Shown here piece by piece: positions 34,099 through 40,330 of a stretch of 50,584 nt of DNA (the first letter of the stretch is position 1; the number at the start of each line of letters is the position of its first letter). Both the position numbers and the translations under genes were made by a program. The DNA lies in assembly GCF_000725495.1 (NCBI RefSeq), contig NZ_JNZD01000036.1:1-50584 (forward strand), written 5' to 3'. The notes beneath the pieces were generated by a model that had not been told where the DNA came from, searched no databases, and worked only from the letters and a program-made list of their open reading frames with translations. The stretch is from Streptomyces aureus (lineage in GTDB: Bacteria > Actinomycetota > Actinomycetes > Streptomycetales > Streptomycetaceae).

Positions 34099-34560
34099 CT
34101 AGCTCCAGGCGGCGCCCGCGGGCTCCTGGACGGTGGCGTTCAGCCGGTTGAAGAAGTTCGTCGTCGCGATCATGAGGATGATCGCGGCGAGCTGCTCCTC
34201 CGTGAAATGGTCGGCGGCCTCGTCCCAGACCGCGTCCGGCACGGCCTGCCCGCTGCGGTCGGCCAGCCGGGTGGCGGCCTCGGTCAGTGCCAGGGCGGCG
34301 CGCTCGGAGTCCGAGAAGAACGGCGTCTCGCGCCAGGCGGCGACGGAGTGCAGGCGCTCGTCGGTCTCCCCGGCCTTCTTGGCACCCGTGACGCCGGCGT
34401 GGACACAGGAACTGCAGCCGTTGATCTGGCTCGCGCGCAGGTGCACCAGGTCCAGCGTGTGCTGGTCGACCCCACCCTGGTGAATGGCCTTGTAGAGGTT
34501 CTGAATGCCCTTCATGGCGTCCGGCAGAACCTTGGCGGCGTTCGTCATACGAGCCTTCAT
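34099..34560 (-). CDS. AhpD/carboxymuconolactone decarboxylase-family protein with CxxC
   Basis: The protein has 153 residues from ATG 34560, with GAGGGAG upstream. The alkylhydroperoxidase AhpD core is intact: HLRASQINGCSSCVHAGVTGAKKAGE, with the CSSC redox pair and the downstream His that acts as proton relay. FTEEQLAAIILMIATTNFFNRL is the conserved last helix. It is a small peroxidase or reductase that protects against peroxides. It serves as an internal control for the Cys-less relative at 17498. A 33-base repeat array and an MMPL gene lie beyond its divergent promoter. Confidence 0.88.
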   Translation of the reverse strand: MKARMTNAAKVLPDAMKGIQNLYKAIHQGGVDQHTLDLVHLRASQINGCSSCVHAGVTGAKKAGETDERLHSVAAWRETPFFSDSERAALALTEAATRLADRSGQAVPDAVWDEAADHFTEEQLAAIILMIATTNFFNRLNATVQEPAGAAWS

Positions 34561-35114
34561 CGGGTACTCCCTCAGCAGTGTTCTTCGTTCTTCCGTCCGT
34601 CACAACACTGACGGATCCCGCCCCGCGAGGGGGACCGGCGAACGAGGCGAACCTTTCGAGCGGCGGCGCGCCCCCCTCCGGTGACCAGCGGCGATTAGGG
34701 AGCCTCAAGCGCGTCTGTGTCACGGCTCGAGCGAGCCTCATGCGTGCCTGTGCCACCGCTCCAGGGAACCTCAAGCACTCCTGTACGACCGCGCGCAGCA
34801 GACGGGTGCCCGGTCCACCGGTGCGATTTCCCCCGGCGTCGCGGCACCCGGTCGTACGCGCTGCTCGACGAGATCGGCAGCAGCGGCGAGGGCCCCTTCC
34901 CAAGCTGAGCTCCCACAGGGCGCCCCCTGCTCGACCACATAGGGCCGAAGCAGGAATTCGGCCGGAAACGGACCGCCATCGGGCGAGGAAATCCGAGTTC
35001 AAGCCAACTCCAGGGACGCTCCACCAGGACTCCATCCCTCTGGTGAAGAACCTTCGTGTACCCAGTTCCGTACGAGCCCCCGCTCCACGGCTCCTGACCC
35101 TCGGTGAGCGTCAC
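34561..35114. other. 554-base region between AhpD-like and MMPL genes
   Basis: No gene is supported here. It holds a three-unit 33-base tandem repeat at 34701-34799 and presumably divergent promoters. A long plus-strand frame in phase with the MMPL gene runs through it, but its composition is not that of a protein with this fold. Confidence 0.5.
34701..34799. repeat. Three imperfect 33-base tandem repeats
   Basis: Units start at 34701 (AGCCTCAAGCGCGTCTGTG), 34734 (AGCCTCATGCGTGCCTGTG) and 34767 (AACCTCAAGCACTCCTGT). Spacing is exactly 33 bases, about three helical turns, so the units face one side of DNA. They lie about 320-410 bases before the MMPL start. They could be operator sites or a decayed minisatellite. 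Confidence 0.6.
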
Positions 35115-37301
35115 ATGACGATCCAGATCCCGGCACCATCCCCCACAGAAACGGTTACACCGCCCGTTCCATCCCCAACCGTTGTGAGCCGATACGCTGC
35201 CTTCGTCGCCGGCCGACGCTCCAAGTGGGTCGTGCTTGTGCTGTGGTTCCTGCTCATGGGCATCGGCGGCTCGCTGGCCGCCGGCCTGGCAGACGTACAG
35301 GACAACGACCCTGAGGCCTGGCTGCCGTCGAGCGCCCAGTCGACCAAGACGGTGCAGCTCGCGGAGCAGTACTTCGCCGACAAGGACTCCAGCACCGCAG
35401 TCATCGTCTACGCCCGCGAAGGAGGCCTCACCCAGGCCGACCTGTCCCGGATCGACGCCGACCGCGCCCGGCTCGCCGACAAGGTGGCCATCGGCAAGGT
35501 CTCCTCCGCCGTGGTCTCCGAGGACAAGGTCGCGGCCTTCGTGAGCGTTCCGCTGCGCACCTCGCCCAGCGACAACAAGGTGCTCACCGACAAGGTGACC
35601 GAAGCCGGCAAGATCACCTCCGCCGGCGCCCCCGCCGGCCTCGACATCAAGATCACCGGCGAGGCCGGGAGCATCGCCGACTTCGCCGACGTCTACTCCG
35701 GCATGGACGGCGCGCTGCTGGGTGTCGCGCTCGGCGTGGTGGCGCTGCTGCTGCTCGTGACCTACCGCAGCCCGGTGCTGTGGCTGATCCCGCTGATCAC
35801 CGTGGGGCTGGCCAGCCAGGTGGCGAGCGGCGTGGTCTACCTCCTCGCCAAGCACGCGGGGCTGGTGGTCAACGGCCAGAGCGCCTACGTACTCATGGTG
35901 ATCTCGGTAGGCGTGGGCACCGACTACGCCCTGCTGCTCATCTCCCGCTACCGGGAGGAACTGCACCGGCACGAAGACCGCCACACGGCGATGTCGCTGG
36001 CCGTGCGCGGCTCGCTGCCGGCCCTGGCCGCCTCCGCCGCGACGGTGACGATCGCGTCGCTGTGCCTGGTGTTCGGCAGCATGAACAGCACCCGGGGTCT
36101 GGGACCGGTCGTCGCCATCGGCGTGGTCCTGGTGTTCCTCGCCATGACCTCGCTGCTGCCGGCGCTGCTGGTGATCCTGGGCCGCTGGGTGTTCTGGCCC
36201 GTGAAGCCGCGCGTCACCGCGGGATACGACCCGAACTCGGCGCAGGGCCACGGCACATGGGCGAAGATCGCCGAGGCCGTGGGACGGCGCCCGCGCGCGG
36301 TGTGGATCGGCACGGCGCTGGTACTGGGCGTCATGGTGCTGGGCATCACCGGCGTGCACACCGGCCAGACGCAGGCGGAGCAGTTCACCGGCAAGGTCGA
36401 CTCGGTCACCGGCCAGCAGGTTCTGGCCAAGCACTTCCCCGCGGGCTCGTCCGCTCCCGCGGACGTGTACGTCCGCGACGCCGGGGCCGCATCCGCGACG
36501 GCCGTCGTCGCCAAGGTGCCCGGTGTGTCCTCCGTCAGCACCCAGGCGGCCAAGGGCGGCTGGACGCACCTGACGGCAGTGCTCCGCGACGCTCCGGACT
36601 CCGCGGCCGCCAAGGACACCGTCCGCGACATCAGGACGGCGCTGGACGGATCGACCGGGCCGGCAGCCGACGCGGTCGTCGGGGGCCAGAGCGCGGTGGC
36701 GCTCGACGTCTCCGAGGCGCAGGGCGACGAGGAGATGCTGCTGATCCCGCTGATCCTCGCGGTGGTGCTGGTGATGCTCCTCATCCTGCTGCGGGCGACC
36801 ATCGCATCCGCTGTGCTGCTCGGGTCCGTGGTGCTGTCGTTCGCGGCGGCCGTCGGCACGGCCTCGCTGCTGTTCCACGCCCTCGACCACGCGAAGATCG
36901 ACCGCGGGCTGGTGCTGTTCGGCTTCATCTTCCTCGTCGCGCTGGGCGTCGACTACACCATCTTCCTGATGACACGCGCAAAGGAAGAGGTGCGGCTGCG
37001 CGGGCACCGCGAGGGAATCCTCACCGCGGTGACGGTGACCGGCGGTGTCATCACGTCGGCGGGCGTGGTGCTGGCCGCCACGTTCTGCGTCCTTGCGGCC
37101 ATCCCCACGGTGAGCGCACTGCAGCAGGGGCTGCTCGTAGCGGTCGGCATCCTCCTCGACACGTTCCTGGTACGCAGTCTGCTGGTCCCGGCGCTGGCCC
37201 TGGACCTGGGACCGCGCTTCTGGCGGCCGGGCCTGACACCACAGGAGACGGCGCCGCACGAGTCCGCCAAGAGCCGGGCCGAAGAGCCGTCCACCGCCTG
37301 A
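35115..37301 (+). CDS. MMPL-family (RND-type) membrane exporter 1
   Basis: The protein has 728 residues from ATG 35115. It has 11-12 membrane helices in two MMPL halves: VLVLWFLLMGIGGSLAAGL at the start, an extracellular domain (residues 60-200), then VISVGVGTDYALLLISRYREEL, the helix-4 motif with the proton-relay Asp and Tyr. In the second half this repeats as FLVALGVDYTIFLMTRAKEEV. Family members export lipids, siderophores or secondary metabolites in actinobacteria, driven by protons. The longer upstream frame is ignored for lack of a ribosome site and coding pattern. It has no obvious operon partner. Confidence 0.9.
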   Translation: MTIQIPAPSPTETVTPPVPSPTVVSRYAAFVAGRRSKWVVLVLWFLLMGIGGSLAAGLADVQDNDPEAWLPSSAQSTKTVQLAEQYFADKDSSTAVIVYAREGGLTQADLSRIDADRARLADKVAIGKVSSAVVSEDKVAAFVSVPLRTSPSDNKVLTDKVTEAGKITSAGAPAGLDIKITGEAGSIADFADVYSGMDGALLGVALGVVALLLLVTYRSPVLWLIPLITVGLASQVASGVVYLLAKHAGLVVNGQSAYVLMVISVGVGTDYALLLISRYREELHRHEDRHTAMSLAVRGSLPALAASAATVTIASLCLVFGSMNSTRGLGPVVAIGVVLVFLAMTSLLPALLVILGRWVFWPVKPRVTAGYDPNSAQGHGTWAKIAEAVGRRPRAVWIGTALVLGVMVLGITGVHTGQTQAEQFTGKVDSVTGQQVLAKHFPAGSSAPADVYVRDAGAASATAVVAKVPGVSSVSTQAAKGGWTHLTAVLRDAPDSAAAKDTVRDIRTALDGSTGPAADAVVGGQSAVALDVSEAQGDEEMLLIPLILAVVLVMLLILLRATIASAVLLGSVVLSFAAAVGTASLLFHALDHAKIDRGLVLFGFIFLVALGVDYTIFLMTRAKEEVRLRGHREGILTAVTVTGGVITSAGVVLAATFCVLAAIPTVSALQQGLLVAVGILLDTFLVRSLLVPALALDLGPRFWRPGLTPQETAPHESAKSRAEEPSTA

Positions 37302-37344
37302 GCCTGCGGTGTGACGCCGCGGGTCACTCGACGAGCTGATCCGC

Positions 37345-37422
37345 GGTTCTTCCCGGGACGACGCGGGCGGCCGTTCCTCACGCTTCGAGATGTCGGACAA
37401 CGAAGCGCCGAGGGACGGCCGC
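37345..37422. repeat. Hairpin repeat element, copy 2
   Basis: The flank GGTTCTTCCCGGGA (37345-37358) is followed by arms at 37367-37387 and 37401-37422 (GCGGCCGTTCCTC... against ...GAGGGACGGCCGC), pairing with few mismatches. The loop begins AGATGTCGGACAA, against AGGTGTCGACCGA in copy 1 at 29816-29894. It starts 43 bases after the MMPL stop and may act as its terminator. Confidence 0.6.
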
Positions 37423-37583
37423 CTGCGTCTGCGCGCCGCTTCCCCCGACGGCCTGCTCGTCCGGGTGAAGGCCCGGGTGGAGGCGGGTGGAGGCGGGTGG
37501 CGGCGGCACCTTCGCCACCCGCCGAAAACTGCACGGCACACGACGACGCGGACCGCGCCGACCCGACCATCCCCTACAACCCG

Positions 37584-37800
37584 GTGGTCGGCCCGCCCGG
37601 CCCCAACGCCTCGGGCAGGACGACCACGACCCGCACGCTCACCACGCTGCCACCGCCCGACGCCGGCCGGATCCCGCTCGGCGGCGCCGACGCCGTCAGA
37701 TCCCCCCAGCGGGTCCGCCCTCTGACCGGTACGGCCGGCCGTGCGCGGCCGCGGACCCCGACCCGACGGGACGCGAGAACCTCGTCATGAAGCGCTCGGC
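37584..37800 (+). pseudogene. Remnant of a DrrA-type ABC transporter ATPase
   Basis: One frame reads VVGPPGPNASGRTTTTRTLTTLPPPDAGRIPL, a decayed version of the Walker A region of daunorubicin-resistance ATPases (LLGPNGAGKTTT and the following LTTLLRPDAGR). Another frame then gives DPTGRENLVM, the next conserved block of that family. The Lys of Walker A is Arg, and the remaining ~230 residues are missing. It is a 5' fragment with a frameshift. Within 37302-37888 no intact gene is seen. Confidence 0.6.
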
Positions 37801-37824
37801 GGCCTGAGCGCCTGCCCGTATCCC

Positions 37825-37868
37825 GAACGCCGCTGCCGGGGCTCCCAAGAGCCCCGGCAGCGGCGTTC
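37825..37868 (-). terminator. Strong hairpin after the DUF6059-like gene
   Basis: Perfect 20-bp arms at 37825-37844 and 37849-37868 (start GAACGCCGCTGCCGG) enclose the loop CCAA. It ends 20 bases past the minus-strand stop at 37889. Confidence 0.8.
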
Positions 37869-37888
37869 ATCCGCAGACGCAGACGGGC

Positions 37889-38095
37889 TCAGTGCGGCTC
37901 CAGCTCCTTGACCAGCGTCCGCTCCTTCGGTGTGAGCGGCACCTTCCGGCTCAGCCGCTCCGGGTGCCCGGGCACGGGGCCCTCCAGCCCCAGGAGCCGC
38001 TCCGGGTGTTCGGGATCCACCCCTGTGTAGTAACTGCCGTATGCCTTCAAGGCGCTGTACACCTCACGCAGGCAACGGCGGGCAAATGAACGCAT
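37889..38095 (-). CDS. DUF6059-like micro-protein
   Basis: The protein has 68 residues from ATG 38095, with GAGG a few bases upstream; a GTG at 38110 is possible. It has a basic amphipathic helix (SFARRCLREVYSALKAYGSYY) and a Pro-rich tail GHPERLSRKVPLTPKERTLVKEL. An internal HPERLLGLEG echoes the HPERL of the tail, so PxHPERL occurs twice. Proteins of this pattern are common singletons near Streptomyces regulatory and biosynthetic genes; I recognise the DUF6059-like shape but no function is known. A 20-bp terminator follows. The other member in this window is at 22756-22962. Confidence 0.7.
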   Translation of the reverse strand: MRSFARRCLREVYSALKAYGSYYTGVDPEHPERLLGLEGPVPGHPERLSRKVPLTPKERTLVKELEPH

Positions 38096-38582
38096 TATGT
38101 CCGACCTCACTTCAGGGCCGTGGTGACGGGCCGTTCAACCCACCTTCTGGGGATGCGGCCGAGAAACACTGGACAGCCGCCGCAGGCACGGTCGAGAACC
38201 GCTCCACCGCCGTTCGTGCCCGCCTCGGCCTGCAACCGGCTTGTGCCGCTGTCCCGTCCGGGCAGGCCCTCACCCGTCACCCGTCGGCGGACGACGCGGC
38301 CGATGGCCAGGCGCGGACCGGCCGTGCGCAACCGCACGCCGGACGGTCCGGACCACCCGGCGGGCCCTGCCGCGCCACGCTTGCGGCGACGCCGGGCGAG
38401 CTCTCCGGACGGGCCGGCCGGAGCCGCCCGGGAAGCGTTCAACTGCCTTCCCGCGTCCGCAGTCGCACGTGGCACGTGCCGGTCAGATCGAAAACACGCC
38501 GGAAAGGCTGCCGACCCGCCGAAGAGGAGGACGCCTTGACTGCTGCAGCGGAACCGACGACACCTCGTTCAGCATGATTTAG
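38096..38582. other. 487-base region with no supported gene except a possible truncated start
   Basis: Frames here show no recognisable family. At its right end a TTG at 38536 has GAGGAGG upstream and would encode 13 residues (LTAAAEPTTPRSA) before a TGA at 38575-38577, where IS element 2 begins. It may be the first codons of a gene interrupted by that insertion. Confidence 0.35.
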
Positions 38583-38670
38583 CGCGGAACCCCGGGCGTT
38601 CACGCCCGGGAGGAAAGGCTTTTTGACGCTGCGCTGACCCGCGCGGGCTCATGGGTCTGCGCTGTTGACC

Positions 38671-39075
38671 TCAGCCGGGGTGTTTCTGGTTCTCGATGTA
38701 CGCCTTGATGACGGTGAGCGAAGTAGGACTGTGACCGAAAGTGCTGACCCCACAGGGACGTGCGGATGTGGCCGGGGGACTCCTGCCGTAGGTGTCGTGC
38801 GGAGACACCCTTTGAGGGAGCCTACGAGTCGGGAGATGGCGACCTTGGGTGGGTAGTGCACGAGCAGGTGGACTGGTTGTGTTCGCCGTTGAAGTCCCGC
38901 AGTTCCACGCCGAAGTCGGTGCACACGTCGCGCATGACCTCTTCGCAGAGTCTGAGGATCTCGTCGGTGAATGGTCCGCGCCGGTGTTCGGGGTGAAGAC
39001 CAAGTGTGCGTGGAGGGTGTGGACGACGCTACGGCCCCTGCGGATGTTGGGGTTCGGTTCCCAGCGTGGTGACAT
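38671..39075 (-). pseudogene. tnpA: tnpA (Y1 transposase) with several frameshifts
   Basis: ATG 39075 opens MSPRWEPNPNIRRGRSVVH, then LHAHLVFTP, the TnpA N-terminus. The frame is lost after that. Other frames show the rest in pieces: CTDFGVELRDFNGEHNQ, then the HYPPKVAISRLVGSLKG block, and finally VIKAYIENQKHPG with the stop at 38671. At least two frameshifts, and loss of part of the HUH region (HVHLL is not intact), make it dead. It is more decayed than copy 1. Confidence 0.8.
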
Positions 39076-39098
39076 AGAGCATTGCTACGGTTACGTTC

Positions 39099-40256
39099 GT
39101 GAAACTTGTTGTGCAGGTGAAGCTGATGCCGGATGCCGTGCAGGCCTCTGTGCTCGGGCGCACCCTGCGCACGGTCAACGAGGCCGCGAACTGGGTGTCG
39201 GAGGTGGCGTTCGAGCACGGCGTGCCGCGTGAGTACGAGCTGCGCAAGCACACCTACGCGGAACTGAAGGCGCGGGGGCTGGGGGCCCAAGCCGCGCAGC
39301 ACACCATCAAGAAGGTGTGCGACGCCTACACCACGCTCAAGGCCAATATCCGGGCCGGGAACCTCGGCAGGGAAGATTCCCGGCGTCGCCGCAGGGCCGA
39401 GTCCAAGCCGGTCGTCTTTCGGCCCGAGGCCGCTCAGCCGTATGACGACCGGTGTCTGAGCTGGCAGTATGGTCAGCGGACCGTGTCTGTCTGGACGGTG
39501 GACGGCCGGGTCAAGAACGTGCCGTTCGTGTGTTCCGCTGATGCGCTCAGGATGCTCCAGGCATACCGGCAGGGCGAATCCGATCTGGTCGAGCGTGACG
39601 GCGTGTTCTACCTCGTCGCCACCTGTGACGTGCCCGAGGCCGAGCAGTACGAGCCGGACGGGTTCATCGGCATCGACCTCGGCATCGTCAACATCGCCAC
39701 CACATCCACCGGCTACCAGGCCGCCGGGCGCGGACTCAACCGGTACCGCAAACGACAGCTCGCACTGCGTGCCAAGCTCCAGAAGAAGCGCACCAAGAGC
39801 GCCAGGCGGCGGCTCAAGGCCCGTGCCCGCAAGGAAGCACGGCACGCAGCGAACACCAACCACATCATCTCTAAGACGATCGTGACCGAGGCTGAACGCA
39901 CCGGGCGCGGCCTGTCCCTCGAAGAACTCAAGGGCATCCGTAACCGGGTACGGCTCCGCAAGCCCCAGCGGGTCGCCCTCCACTCCTGGGCGTTCGCCCA
40001 GCTCGGAGACTTCGTCGTCTACAAGGCCAAGAGGGCCGGCGTGCCCCTGGTCCTCGTCGATCCCGCGTACACGTCGCAGACGTGCGCCGAGTGCGGCCAC
40101 GTCGATAAGCGCAACCGTGTCGACCAGGGGCTTTTCATCTGCCGGGGGTGCGGGGTCGTTGCCCACGCCGACCGGAATGCTTCCCATAACATCGCCACCC
40201 GTGGCGAGAGCGTGTGGAATGCGGGGCGTGAGTCACGCGTCCCTGCCACCCCATAG
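39099..40256 (+). CDS. tnpB: TnpB RNA-guided endonuclease (IS element 2)
   Basis: The protein has 385 residues from GTG 39099. The beginning MKLVVQVKLMPDAVQASVLG and NEAANWVSEVAFE mark a TnpB subgroup different from that of element 1. Catalytic residues are D193 in IGIDLGIVNIAT, E275 in LSLEELKGIRNR and D358 in AHADRNASHN. The zinc ribbon is CAECG and CRGCG. All are present, so an active nuclease is expected. A guide RNA would overlap the 3' end and the right hairpin near 40330, with its guide reading into the FAD/TTC38 gene. No good ribosome site is visible before GTG. Confidence 0.9.
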   Translation: MKLVVQVKLMPDAVQASVLGRTLRTVNEAANWVSEVAFEHGVPREYELRKHTYAELKARGLGAQAAQHTIKKVCDAYTTLKANIRAGNLGREDSRRRRRAESKPVVFRPEAAQPYDDRCLSWQYGQRTVSVWTVDGRVKNVPFVCSADALRMLQAYRQGESDLVERDGVFYLVATCDVPEAEQYEPDGFIGIDLGIVNIATTSTGYQAAGRGLNRYRKRQLALRAKLQKKRTKSARRRLKARARKEARHAANTNHIISKTIVTEAERTGRGLSLEELKGIRNRVRLRKPQRVALHSWAFAQLGDFVVYKAKRAGVPLVLVDPAYTSQTCAECGHVDKRNRVDQGLFICRGCGVVAHADRNASHNIATRGESVWNAGRESRVPATP

Positions 40257-40330
40257 GGGGGTGCTGGACGGAGGAGTCCACTCGGCAGCCAGCTGGGCAC
40301 CACCTCCAAGCCCGGCCCGTCAGGACCGGG

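Noticed and set aside
34695..37541. 948-codon open frame on the minus strand opposite the MMPL gene
   Set aside because: It is the antisense shadow of a gene with strong G/C third positions; it is very His/Arg/Gln-rich, has no motif, and the plus strand carries a clear MMPL protein.
37584..37800. Functional ABC ATPase gene
   Set aside because: The Walker A lysine is replaced, the frame shifts and most of the protein is absent.
30943..40256. TnpB genes as CRISPR Cas12 effectors
   Set aside because: Their size (385-410 residues), tnpA neighbours and palindromic ends identify transposon TnpB; no CRISPR repeats were seen.
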